Assembly: GCF_030818695.1 (NCBI RefSeq) | Contig: NZ_JAUTAR010000001.1 | Coordinates: 3,094,501 to 3,158,500 of the forward strand | Origin: Chryseobacterium sp. SORGH_AS_0447 | GTDB lineage: Bacteria > Bacteroidota > Bacteroidia > Flavobacteriales > Weeksellaceae | Direction of reading: 5' to 3' | DNA: 64,000 nucleotides | In this document: positions 10,457-19,276 of the stretch, piece by piece | Numbering within the stretch: position 1 is the first letter of the stretch | How the letters are laid out: every line of letters starts with the position of its first letter | Notes under the pieces: generated by a model | Database searches by the model: none | What the model saw: only the letters and a program-made list of their open reading frames with translations | Told to the model about the DNA's origin: nothing | Made by a program: the position numbers and the translations under genes

Positions 10457-12175
10457 TTAATTCGGTACAATATCGTTAGACGATGTGCTGTACAAACCGA
10501 TTAAGCTTCCGGTGAAACCACCTGCCACATCGGTTGATAAAATGTCTCCGGAAACCGGTCCGCCCAGGTTTTTAAAGCTTTTCCCGTCCACGGTATAGTT
10601 GAAACTGAGGTTGTCATTCTCACCCACCACTTGTAATTTGATGTTTTTGGACCATGAAATTTTCTCGCTGGCAATCAATTTGGATGCTCCTTTTTCGGTT
10701 CTTTCCAGAACGATATAATAGTCTTTGTCTTTTTTCGTAATCCCAAACACATAGTTGAACCTTTCGCTTTGGTAGCAGGTGATTCCAGCCAGTTCCTTTT
10801 CGGACTTCGGCTTGAAATCCAGGGTTACGGAAGTTTCAAAATCTTCATGCTGCAGCCTGTGGAACAAAGCGGATACCGGAGCCAGTGCTTTAATATTCGT
10901 TTCCATCGGATTTACTTTTATTCCGTTTTTCGTGGATGTGATGAAGTTTTCACGCGGACCGCGCATGGCGATCCAACGGTAATCCAGGTTTTTATCAGTA
11001 AGTTTATCGTTGTACGTAAAGTTTCCGTTCGGGAAAAATCCGTTTTGTCCGGTCTGGTTTTGAGCACCTTCCGGTAATTTCAATTTCGGCTTCATCGGGA
11101 CCAGCCCGTTCTGGAAAACCGGATACGTTCCGCTCCAGTCTACCGGTAATACGAAGGTTTCACGGCCTTTGTTCACCCGGTTGTTGACGTTCGGCCTGAT
11201 AGCCAGGAATACGCCATACCATTGTCCGTTCGGTCCTTCCACCAAATCGGCGTGGCCTGCCCAGTCCACTTTTTCCTTCCGGTCTTTCGGGAAATACCGC
11301 TGCGTCAGAATCGGGTTGTTCTTCGCCGGAACGAAAGGTCCTTTCGGAGAGTCAGCCATGAAGATCACTTCGCTGTGCCATCCGCCTGTTCCGCCTTCCG
11401 CGCACATCAGGTAATATTTTCCTTTGTATTTGTATAAATGCGGCCCTTCAATCCAAATCGGTTTCTGGGTAATATCCACCCCGGCGTTCACGATAATTCT
11501 GTCTGATCCTGTTACCACCTGGTCTTTCTCAAGATCGTAATCCCACATTTTGATCACACGATGACCCTGATACTGCTCGGTTCCCTTTGGCGGCGCATCG
11601 TTGTGAACGATATAGGCTTTTCCGTCATCGTCAAAGAAGATCGCAGGATCGATGCCGTCGAAATTCAGCTTCTGCACTTCGCTCCAGCCTTTGGCCGGGT
11701 CTTTGGTTTTCACGACCATGTTTCCTACTCCGCCAGCAATCTGCGTGGTGATCATATAGAACGTGTCGTTGTATTTATTATACTTGATGTCCGGTGCATA
11801 AATTCCTTGGGAAACCCCTCCTTTTTCTACTTTTAACTGAGACGGGCGATCCAGTACGTGGCCGATTTGTTTCCAGTTGACCATATCTTTCGATGTGAAG
11901 ATCGGAACTCCCGGAAACATGGAAAATGAAGAATTCACCAGGTAATAATCATCCCCTTTTTTGGTGATGCTCGGATCCGGGTAACAGCCCTGAAGGATCG
12001 GCGAATAGAACTCGTCCGGTTTCAGTGGATTGTCATTGTATATTTTATCGTTTCCACGGTAGCTGAAATCGGAAAAGGTCTGAGCAGAAATATTGCTCAC
12101 GCTTAAGAACGCTGCTGCCGTCAGCAGAGTGAATTTGTTCTTTAAAAAATTCGGATTCATGGGTCTCTTTTTCAT
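10457..12175 (-). CDS. GH43 beta-xylosidase
   Basis: Secreted GH43 enzyme of 572 residues with a signal peptide ending near NISAQ. The catalytic triad is D67 in YPDPS, D176 in GIDPAIF and E243 in WIEGPHL. The motif run SSFSMFPGVPIF...HVLDRPSQL is the signature of the beta-xylosidase branch of GH43, and a C-terminal beta-sandwich (about 380-570) matches the xylosidase accessory domain. It would take xylose from the ends of xylo-oligosaccharides and feed xylose isomerase and xylulokinase encoded upstream. An alternative start is the Met at residue 6 (MNPNF). This is the second of three GH43 genes in the locus. Confidence 0.9.
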   Translation of the reverse strand: MKKRPMNPNFLKNKFTLLTAAAFLSVSNISAQTFSDFSYRGNDKIYNDNPLKPDEFYSPILQGCYPDPSITKKGDDYYLVNSSFSMFPGVPIFTSKDMVNWKQIGHVLDRPSQLKVEKGGVSQGIYAPDIKYNKYNDTFYMITTQIAGGVGNMVVKTKDPAKGWSEVQKLNFDGIDPAIFFDDDGKAYIVHNDAPPKGTEQYQGHRVIKMWDYDLEKDQVVTGSDRIIVNAGVDITQKPIWIEGPHLYKYKGKYYLMCAEGGTGGWHSEVIFMADSPKGPFVPAKNNPILTQRYFPKDRKEKVDWAGHADLVEGPNGQWYGVFLAIRPNVNNRVNKGRETFVLPVDWSGTYPVFQNGLVPMKPKLKLPEGAQNQTGQNGFFPNGNFTYNDKLTDKNLDYRWIAMRGPRENFITSTKNGIKVNPMETNIKALAPVSALFHRLQHEDFETSVTLDFKPKSEKELAGITCYQSERFNYVFGITKKDKDYYIVLERTEKGASKLIASEKISWSKNIKLQVVGENDNLSFNYTVDGKSFKNLGGPVSGDILSTDVAGGFTGSLIGLYSTSSNDIVPN

Positions 12176-12204
12176 ATGTAAATTTCTTAATTTTTATTTT
12201 ATTA

Positions 12205-12375
12205 ATTCCCACGGGTTGCGCGTGTGGTTTTACTTATTTGTTATTTATTCTACAGGTTTCACCTGTGGCTATTGTTGTTGAACCTTTCGGTTCTTGTTAT
12301 TAACAGGTCGCCCCTACTAGGCTTGTATTGCAATTAACTTTTTTTCTATTATCAGGTCACTCCTGCGGAGTTTTT
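12205..12375. repeat. Degenerate hairpin-rich repeat elements
   Basis: Short imperfect units with small hairpins, including ACAGGT-ttc-ACCTGT and GAACC-ttt-GGTTC, and repeated CAGGTC starts. They look like decayed relatives of the hairpin elements elsewhere in this PUL. Confidence 0.5.
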
Positions 12376-12429
12376 GTAAATTTTTCTTGTGACTAACATG
12401 TTTCAAACCTTTCTACCATAATTATCCGT

Positions 12430-12550
12430 TGAATCACTCGCAGCCCGGCTTGAGCGGAAATCCTTTTTTGCTTGTAATAAAATTCTTTTTAGTCTGAATC
12501 GTCTGCAAAAAAGATTGGGAGCGGAAGACGGATAAAGCTGCCCAAACCTA
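12430..12550. repeat. Dispersed imperfect inverted-repeat element
   Basis: The segment runs from GCAGCCCGGCTTGAGCGG to GGATAAAGCTGCCC; its inner parts GGAAATCCTTTTTTGC and GCAAAAAAGATTGG are near inverted copies. From memory this resembles a repeat common in Chryseobacterium intergenic DNA. Together with the preceding element it fills the 406-base gap between a GH43 and the GH95 gene; no coding sequence is visible there. Confidence 0.55.
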
Positions 12551-12581
12551 ACAAAGGAGTTCTACATAGTCAAATTATTAT

Positions 12582-15044
12582 CTATTTCATTTTTAAAATA
12601 TATGTTTTTCCCGCTTCAGTCGAGAAATCGTACACCAAACCGTTTTTAATTTCAATCGAATTCAATTTAGCTTTGCTAGAAATCATTGGTTCCTTAATGT
12701 CAGGTGTCTCAAAAAAGAGATTCGTATTTTTGCCTTCCGCTTTTTTGAGTTTTGCATTTCCGGTGAGCTGCATTTCATTAGGTATTCTCAGCCGGCAGTT
12801 ACCGCCCAGTTTTGATTTGATGGTAATTTCTTTGGCTTTATTATTTTCCCAAATAATGCTTACTTCAAATCCGCCATAGGTTTTCAGTCCGGAGATATCG
12901 CCGTTTTTCCATTCGTCGGGAAGTGCCGGAAGAATGTCAATGAAACCGTTCTGCGTCTGCAGCAGCATTTCGGTGATTCCCGAGGTACAGCCGAAGTTTC
13001 CGTCGATCTGGAACGGCGGATGGGCATCGAATAGATTTGGGTACGTTCCGCCTTTGCTTCCCCAGCCGTCCTTTTCTACCAGGGTCAGTTGGTCTTTGAT
13101 CAATTTATTGGCATGGTTTCCATCCAGCAATTTGGCCCAGAGATTGACTTTCCAGCCCATCGACCAGCCTGTGGAAACATCGCCTCGATGAAGGAGAACG
13201 TTTTTGGCTGCGTCTGTCAGTTCCGGTGCGGTGAAGGGATTAATCTGGTTGGAAGGAAACAAACCATACAGATGCGACACATGCCTATGGTTGTCTGCCG
13301 GGTTATCCCAATCGCCCATCCATTCCTGCAGTTGTCCGTATCTTCCGATCTGCATCGGCGGTAATTTTGAAATGATGGTGTTCCAAACCGGAATTTTATC
13401 TGAGTCAAGATTAAGAATTTCTGCTGCTTTTTTGGTCTTGGTGAACAGATCAAACATTAACTGGTTATCCATGGTATTGCCTGCAGCTAAAGCACTGCCC
13501 TGATGTCCCTGCGGAATATTTTCAGGAGACATCGATGGGCTCACGACCAACCAATGGTGCGTAGGTTCTTCTATCAGAAAATCTTCATAGAATTGAGCGG
13601 CAGATTTCAGAACCGGATAGACCGATCTGAGGTAATTCAGATCCCCGCTGTACAGGTATTTGTCCCACAGGTGCTGGGAAAGCCAGGCTCCGCCCATCGG
13701 CCACATGCCGGCATTGGCAAAGTCTACTACCCCGGTGATCCTCCAGATATCGGTGTTGTGGTGAGCGACCCAGCCACGGCTGTTGTACATTAGTTTTGCG
13801 GTTTCTTTTCCGGATTCACTCAGATCTTTTACCATCCGGATCAGCGGTTCATGCATTTCCGATAAACCGGTTTTTTCGGCCGGCCAGTAATTCATTTCCG
13901 TGTTGATGTTGATGGTGTATTTGCTGTCCCAGGCCGGTTTGTTGGAATTGTTCCAGATGCCTTGGAGATTGGCAGGCTGACCGCCTGGCTGTGACGAGGA
14001 AATCAGGAGATAGCGTCCGAATTGGTAATATAATGAAATGAGCTCCGGATCGTTGGTGGTTGCAAAGTTTTTAACCCTGATATCGGTCGGATTTTTTGCT
14101 GCCTCCGAAGTGCCTACATTGAAATCTACTCTTTTGAAATATTTCTGATAGGCCGCCAGGTGATTTTTAAATAAGCTTGTAAAAGATTTATTTTGTGCGG
14201 CTTCGATGTATTTTTTACTTTTTGAAACTTCGTCTGCCTGTAAGGTTTTGTAATCTGTAAAATTGGTGGCGATCGAAATGAGGACCAATACTTCATCTGC
14301 ATCAGTTACTGAAATTCCGTTTCCTAAAACCTGCGTTTTTCCGCCTTTGTTGATGAATTTTGCCAGTGCATTGAATTTCACCTGACCCTGAACACCATCC
14401 AATGTAGATGATAAACCATCCATCTGTAAAGTATTGGCATCAATGGCCTTTACGTTTTTTTTAAGTTCACCATTGAAGTGAGCGGTAAAATTGAGTGCTT
14501 TTTTTCGGTCTGAACTCAGTTTGATAACAATAACATGATCCGGAATGGAAGCGAAAACTTCTCTTTTAAATGTAATTCCGTTTGAAGTAAATATTGTAGT
14601 GGCAACGGCTTTTTCGATATCTAATTCCCGATAATAATTTTTAACCTCTTTAAAGTCATTAAAATCAAGGGTAAGATCGCCGATATTCTGATAGGCTGAA
14701 CCATGAAGGCTTTTCGCCGTTAGTCCCTGGTCTGCAAGAATTTGTGCCCGTTTGTAATTTCCGTTGAATAAATAATACCGGATAGAATCCAGGACTTTCG
14801 GCCCGTCCGGGTTATCGTTCCGGGAAGGACCGCCGGACCAGAAAGTGCTCTCATTGAGCTGAAACTTTTCTTTGGAAAGATCGCCGTAAACCATTGCCGC
14901 AAGCCTTCCGTTTCCGACAGGCAATGCTTCCACCCACTGCTTGGCAGGCTTGTCATACCAAAGTTTGTTTTTCCCTCCTTTCTGGGCAGGGGAAAATACG
15001 CTTATGAATAGACAGAAGGTAAGTATGCAATAGGTTGGTTTCAC
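12582..15044 (-). CDS. GH95 alpha-L-galactosidase or alpha-L-fucosidase
   Basis: Inverting GH95 glycosidase, 820 residues, signal peptide ending near FSPAQ. The N-terminal beta domain (WYDKPAKQWVEALPVGNGRLAA) and the (alpha/alpha)6 barrel are both present. Conserved active-site elements are the asparagines N379 and N381 in TININTEMNYW, SPSMSPEN, and the aspartate in QIDGNFG. The residue two before the first Asn is T377. In bifidobacterial fucosidase AfcA this position is His, whereas the Bacteroides ovatus alpha-L-galactosidase of a xylan PUL has Thr (from memory). That favours alpha-L-galactose on corn-type glucuronoarabinoxylan as the substrate. The specificity call is inference; the family call is firm. 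Confidence 0.88.
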   Translation of the reverse strand: MKPTYCILTFCLFISVFSPAQKGGKNKLWYDKPAKQWVEALPVGNGRLAAMVYGDLSKEKFQLNESTFWSGGPSRNDNPDGPKVLDSIRYYLFNGNYKRAQILADQGLTAKSLHGSAYQNIGDLTLDFNDFKEVKNYYRELDIEKAVATTIFTSNGITFKREVFASIPDHVIVIKLSSDRKKALNFTAHFNGELKKNVKAIDANTLQMDGLSSTLDGVQGQVKFNALAKFINKGGKTQVLGNGISVTDADEVLVLISIATNFTDYKTLQADEVSKSKKYIEAAQNKSFTSLFKNHLAAYQKYFKRVDFNVGTSEAAKNPTDIRVKNFATTNDPELISLYYQFGRYLLISSSQPGGQPANLQGIWNNSNKPAWDSKYTININTEMNYWPAEKTGLSEMHEPLIRMVKDLSESGKETAKLMYNSRGWVAHHNTDIWRITGVVDFANAGMWPMGGAWLSQHLWDKYLYSGDLNYLRSVYPVLKSAAQFYEDFLIEEPTHHWLVVSPSMSPENIPQGHQGSALAAGNTMDNQLMFDLFTKTKKAAEILNLDSDKIPVWNTIISKLPPMQIGRYGQLQEWMGDWDNPADNHRHVSHLYGLFPSNQINPFTAPELTDAAKNVLLHRGDVSTGWSMGWKVNLWAKLLDGNHANKLIKDQLTLVEKDGWGSKGGTYPNLFDAHPPFQIDGNFGCTSGITEMLLQTQNGFIDILPALPDEWKNGDISGLKTYGGFEVSIIWENNKAKEITIKSKLGGNCRLRIPNEMQLTGNAKLKKAEGKNTNLFFETPDIKEPMISSKAKLNSIEIKNGLVYDFSTEAGKTYILKMK

Positions 15045-15187
15045 TAATTTTTTATTTTGTCTGTTATGCTTAAACAGGATATTTTTTCATCATCATCTGT
15101 GGATATCAAACAAAATTTTAAAATGAGACCTCAACGTATGATAGTCAAGGTCTCTCTAACTATATATGAAGAAAATTAACAAACTTG

Positions 15188-16003
15188 TTAAACGCCGCTG
15201 AAGGCACTGAAACCTCCGTCTACCGGTAATAAAGCCCCGGTAATAAAACTTGCGGCTTCCGAGCAGAGGAACTGTACAGCTCCGTTTAGCTCTTCCACTT
15301 CTCCAAAACGCTGCATCGGGGTTTTGGCGATTACTTTTTTACTTCTGTCGGTTAATGAACCATCCGGGTTCAGAAGAATGGCACGGTTCTGATCACCGAT
15401 GAAAAATCCCGGTGCTACTGCATTCACACGGATTTTATCACCGAATTTTAAGGCTACATCGGATGCCAGCCACTGCGTAAAGTTGGTGATCGCCGATTTT
15501 GCCGCCGAATATCCGGCTACTCTTGTGATCGCTGAATATGCTGCCATTGATGAAATATTAACGATGCTTCCGCTTCCCTGCTCAGCCATTGCTTTTCCGA
15601 AAACAAAGCTTGGGTAAACGGTTCCGTTGATGTTAAGATCGGTTACCTCATTCCAGCCTTTCATGTTCATATCAAAAAAAGACTGATCGGGAGATAAGGT
15701 TGCTGCAGGGATATTTCCGCCTGCAATATTTAACAGAATATCGATTCTGCCGTATTTTTCGGTAATTTTTTTTGAAGCCGCTTCAAGACTTTCGAGGTCC
15801 ATCACATTGGCTTCAACGGCATAGGCATCACCGCCCAGATCCGTCCATTCTTTAACGCAGGCATCCAGTTTTTCCTGGTTTCTGCCTAACGCTACGACTT
15901 TCGCTCCTGCTTTAAGGAAACTCTTGGCCAGGCTTCCGCCCAAAACGCCGGAAGCTCCTGTAATAACGGCTACTTTATCTTTTATGCTAAATATTTCGTT
16001 CAT
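15188..16003 (-). CDS. uxuB: SDR-family D-mannonate oxidoreductase (fructuronate reductase)
   Basis: Cytoplasmic NAD(P)-dependent short-chain dehydrogenase, 271 residues. The cofactor motif TGASGVLG is near residue 16, NIAGGN replaces the usual NAG region, and the catalytic set is Ser in NISSMAAYS with YSAAK. In many Bacteroidota the reversible reduction of fructuronate to mannonate is done by an SDR encoded next to mannonate dehydratase rather than by the long-chain UxuB. The gene lies 52 bases downstream of uxuA on the same strand, which supports this role for glucuronate from xylan. Another sugar-acid dehydrogenase remains possible, and the symbol is functional rather than orthologous. Confidence 0.75.
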   Translation of the reverse strand: MNEIFSIKDKVAVITGASGVLGGSLAKSFLKAGAKVVALGRNQEKLDACVKEWTDLGGDAYAVEANVMDLESLEAASKKITEKYGRIDILLNIAGGNIPAATLSPDQSFFDMNMKGWNEVTDLNINGTVYPSFVFGKAMAEQGSGSIVNISSMAAYSAITRVAGYSAAKSAITNFTQWLASDVALKFGDKIRVNAVAPGFFIGDQNRAILLNPDGSLTDRSKKVIAKTPMQRFGEVEELNGAVQFLCSEAASFITGALLPVDGGFSAFSGV

Positions 16004-16055
16004 TTTTATGATTGATAATTGAAGATTGATAATTGATGAAAAGCAAGTACTGATT

Positions 16056-17249
16056 TTATCTCGCCATTTCGTTTTGTACAGCGGCCATTACGCCTTCGAT
16101 CTGTCCCAAAGCCAACATTCTGCCCAGGAATGAGTAGCCGGGATTATACCCTTTATCTACATCTTCCGTCAGAAGCCTTCCGTGATCGATCCGCATTGGT
16201 AGATCCGGGTTTTCTTTTTCGAATACGCGGATGACATCAATTAATTTTCCTCTTCCGCCTAAATGATGGGCTTCAATAAAATCTCCATTCTCGAAAACAT
16301 TGGTGCTTCTGAGGTGGACAAATTTTGTGCGGTGTGCAAATTTCTGAGCCAGCTTCGGTACATCATTCTGAAAATTGGCACTTAGTGATCCTGCACAGAA
16401 CGTCAGTCCATTATGAGGATTATCTACTGTATTTAAGAACCAGTCGATGTCTTCTTCATTGGTTACGATTCTTGGTAAACCTAACAAAGCGAAAGGCGGA
16501 TCGTCGGGATGTACACACATCTGGATGCCCCATTTTTCGCAAACCGGCATTATTTTTTCAAGAAAATATTTAAGGTTTTGGCGAAGCTGGTCTTTATCAA
16601 TTCCGTCATACAGCGCCAGTAAATTGTTGAATTTTTCAACCGGATTCAGGTCGCCTTCTTTAATATTTCCGTTGACGAATCCCTGGGTTTTTACAATTAC
16701 GGAATCAATAAGATCATTGTTGTCCTCTTCGGTCAACGTATTTTTCAGTTCTTCTACTTTCTGAAGAATTTCCTGCGTATAGTCGTTTTCTGCTCCTTTT
16801 CTTTTTAAAATATAAATTTCAAAATAAGCAAATTTGGCTTTATCAAAATACAAAGATGACGAACCGTCTTCCCATGCGTGAAAAAGATCTGTTCTTGCCC
16901 AATCCAATACCGGCATAAAGTTGTAACAAACGGTTGTTACACCTGCTTTGCCCAGATTTTCAAGACTGGTGATGTAGTTTTCTATCAAAAAGTCGCGGTC
17001 TTCACCTCCGTATTTGATGGCTTCGCTTACCGGAAGGCTTTCTACCACAGACCAGCGAAGACCGTAACTTTCAATATAATTTTTATAATCATTCACCGCC
17101 TCCAAACTCCAGACCTGCCCGTTCGGGATATCGTGAAGTGCAGAAACAATTCCTTCGACACCGATCTGACGCAGCGTCTCCAATGTTATTTTATCTTTTT
17201 TGCCAAACCAACGCCAGGTTTTTTCCATAAGTTTTGAATTTTTCTTCAT
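16056..17249 (-). CDS. uxuA: Mannonate dehydratase
   Basis: Dehydrates D-mannonate to 2-keto-3-deoxy-D-gluconate in the hexuronate pathway. The N-terminus KTWRWFGKKDKITLETLRQ and the internal MCVHPDDPPFALLGLPRI are hallmarks of UxuA; the metal-binding and substrate loops extend to the LRSTNVFENGDFIEAHH and RIDHGR segments. I start it at the ATG at 17249; an ATG at 17228 (MEKTWRWF) is equally possible, and the longer frame from 17258 uses a TTG inside a hairpin. It lies just after a terminator-like hairpin that separates it from susD, so its expression may be partly uncoupled from the transporter. Uronate isomerase and KDG kinase are not in the window. Confidence 0.92.
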   Translation of the reverse strand: MKKNSKLMEKTWRWFGKKDKITLETLRQIGVEGIVSALHDIPNGQVWSLEAVNDYKNYIESYGLRWSVVESLPVSEAIKYGGEDRDFLIENYITSLENLGKAGVTTVCYNFMPVLDWARTDLFHAWEDGSSSLYFDKAKFAYFEIYILKRKGAENDYTQEILQKVEELKNTLTEEDNNDLIDSVIVKTQGFVNGNIKEGDLNPVEKFNNLLALYDGIDKDQLRQNLKYFLEKIMPVCEKWGIQMCVHPDDPPFALLGLPRIVTNEEDIDWFLNTVDNPHNGLTFCAGSLSANFQNDVPKLAQKFAHRTKFVHLRSTNVFENGDFIEAHHLGGRGKLIDVIRVFEKENPDLPMRIDHGRLLTEDVDKGYNPGYSFLGRMLALGQIEGVMAAVQNEMAR

Positions 17250-17255
17250 AGTAAA

Positions 17256-17285
17256 CAAAATAGGTGCTTTTCAACACCTATTTTG
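17256..17285 (-). terminator. Intercistronic hairpin between susD and uxuA
   Basis: Perfect 11-bp stem CAAAATAGGTG/CACCTATTTTG with an 8-base loop, followed on the minus strand by TTTAC. It lies directly in front of the uxuA start and could end or attenuate susCD transcripts. Confidence 0.65.
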
Positions 17286-17315
17286 CTGCTAATATGAATG
17301 TAGAATAAAATTTAA

Positions 17316-19265
17316 TTAGTATCCAGGATTCTGGTATTTCGCTTTAATGTCAGAAGAAACCTCCATCGCATTTAACTGTCCCTGAGGAATTGGTCTCAGA
17401 TAATGGAATGCCTGTATATTTCTTGTAACGGTTTGTGGAGTATGGTTTCCATAAGAAGCTCCTCCAATCTGATATGTTGCTGCATAATCTCCCCACTTCT
17501 GTGTACGTACCAGATCATACCATCTGTAGAATTCTCCGTAGTATTCACGGGATCTTTCTGCAAGGATATAATCAATCGTGATAGCTGCCGGTGTAGCTGC
17601 AATCATAGCTGCACTATTATCTGCAATATATGTAGTGTTTTGAGCATTATTAAATTTCCATTTACCTGCTCTTGCACGGATTACATTAATTAAATCTCTC
17701 GCTGTCATGGAGCCAGATGCTCCTTTTACTGCTGCTTCTGCTGCGATAAAATAGAACTCAGAGAATTTAGCTACGTTGAAAGGACGAGTAAGACCTGCAT
17801 TAGGATATCCTAGTCCATTTGGATCATCGGTACGATATGTTCCGATTTTCCATAATCCAGGGTAAACAATTCTGCTGATTCCGTTCGGTGCAACAATCCA
17901 ATCTGCTCTTCCAGGTAAAGTTCCTGCTCCAACACCGTTATTACCAGATCCAGACGGATAAGTAGGTGTTTGTGAATCGTCCTGTAAGAAGCTTAAAATA
18001 GCACCTCCCGGCTGTACTGGAAGATTGTTTGCATTATATAATACAGGTACCGTCGTTAAACCTGTTCCGTTCTTATTCCAGTTTCCTCTGTAAGTAGTAA
18101 CGAAAGTTCCATCGTATCTGGAGTCATTGGTTTTATCTGCAAAAGTGTTTTTAATAACACCAATTGTAGGACACATACGAACCCAAGGACGCCCTAAAGG
18201 TTGAGCAGCCTCCCGCTGTACAGAACTAACCCCTGTAAATGTAGTTGCAGAAGTACTACTTTTAATAGCTGTGTAATTCCACGTCTGCATCCAAGCTGCG
18301 AAGTTATCCGGAGCCCATCCTGAACCGAATCCTACAGGATCACTTTCATTATAATAAGAGCTGGATTGAGTATGGTCTGCATAAAGCATACATTCTGTAT
18401 TTCTATCTTTAGAGCCTTCGTTTACATCGTAGAATGTAGGTTGAAGTGCATATTGACCCGGATTTGTAATTCCTGCCATTGCTATATCATATGCCTGCTG
18501 AAAATACCATTGAGCATTATGTCCGTCCGGATCCGTTCTGGCAGCATCAGGGTATGTAGGAATATTATTCGGGTTTTGAAGCCACCAGCCGTAAGTAAGA
18601 TATGCTTTCGCCAAAAATAATCTTGCTACATTTTTAGTAACTCCTCCTGTAATCCTCGGGTTTGCAGGTAAGTTATCAACCGCTTTCTTCAGATCAGGAA
18701 AAACAGCCTTCGTATATACTTCAGGTACTGTATTTCTTGCAGAAGTTGTTACTGGAGTAATGTTGAATTTTAATTCTCCTGAGCCTAAATCCAATGGTAC
18801 CCCTCCATAAGTCTGTACCAGCATGAAATAATCAAATGCTCTAAAGAATCGGGCTTCAGAAATCAAGGATTCCGGAACTGAAAAGCCAGGGCCTTTTTCA
18901 ATAATTCCATTTGCCGTATTGATATTCGGGAAAGCGGCACTCCATACCATACTGGTAGGAAAAGTATTGGAATTTACATTTCCATTACCGGACATATCAA
19001 GTTCTCTGAAATTTCCGTCAGCACTCTGTGCAAAGGTAGATTCATCCGTCCCGTTCTGACAGTTACTCATAAAGTATCCGTTTCCGTATAATAATCTTAG
19101 ATGTCTGTATAATGAAGGTATACTCTGGTTAATTCCGTCAGCAGAACTGAAGTAATCAACAGTGTAGATTGATCTAGGCTGTTCATCCAGGATTTCATTA
19201 CATCCTGTAAATGTTAATGATAAAAAGATTGCTCCTAATACCAACTTTTTGTTCAAATGTATCAT
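17316..19265 (-). CDS. SusD/RagB-like glycan-binding lipoprotein
   Basis: Surface lipoprotein that caps the SusC channel and binds the target glycan. The lipobox is FTGC with the lipidated Cys at residue 22, followed by EILDEQP, typical of SusD proteins. The length is 649 residues, at the long end for the family. The C-terminal third contains the conserved IVYPGLWKIGTYRTDDPN, FYFIAAEAAVKG and ILAERSREYYGEFYRWYDLVR segments. It starts 11 bases after the SusC reading frame ends and is surely co-transcribed with it. Substrate is inferred from the adjacent xylan-type enzymes. Confidence 0.93.
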   Translation of the reverse strand: MIHLNKKLVLGAIFLSLTFTGCNEILDEQPRSIYTVDYFSSADGINQSIPSLYRHLRLLYGNGYFMSNCQNGTDESTFAQSADGNFRELDMSGNGNVNSNTFPTSMVWSAAFPNINTANGIIEKGPGFSVPESLISEARFFRAFDYFMLVQTYGGVPLDLGSGELKFNITPVTTSARNTVPEVYTKAVFPDLKKAVDNLPANPRITGGVTKNVARLFLAKAYLTYGWWLQNPNNIPTYPDAARTDPDGHNAQWYFQQAYDIAMAGITNPGQYALQPTFYDVNEGSKDRNTECMLYADHTQSSSYYNESDPVGFGSGWAPDNFAAWMQTWNYTAIKSSTSATTFTGVSSVQREAAQPLGRPWVRMCPTIGVIKNTFADKTNDSRYDGTFVTTYRGNWNKNGTGLTTVPVLYNANNLPVQPGGAILSFLQDDSQTPTYPSGSGNNGVGAGTLPGRADWIVAPNGISRIVYPGLWKIGTYRTDDPNGLGYPNAGLTRPFNVAKFSEFYFIAAEAAVKGASGSMTARDLINVIRARAGKWKFNNAQNTTYIADNSAAMIAATPAAITIDYILAERSREYYGEFYRWYDLVRTQKWGDYAATYQIGGASYGNHTPQTVTRNIQAFHYLRPIPQGQLNAMEVSSDIKAKYQNPGY

Positions 19266-19276
19266 GATGCAAAATA

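Noticed and set aside
13089-13793. Several plus-strand frames opposite GH95
   Set aside because: All mirror the intact GH95 gene and lack starts or family features.
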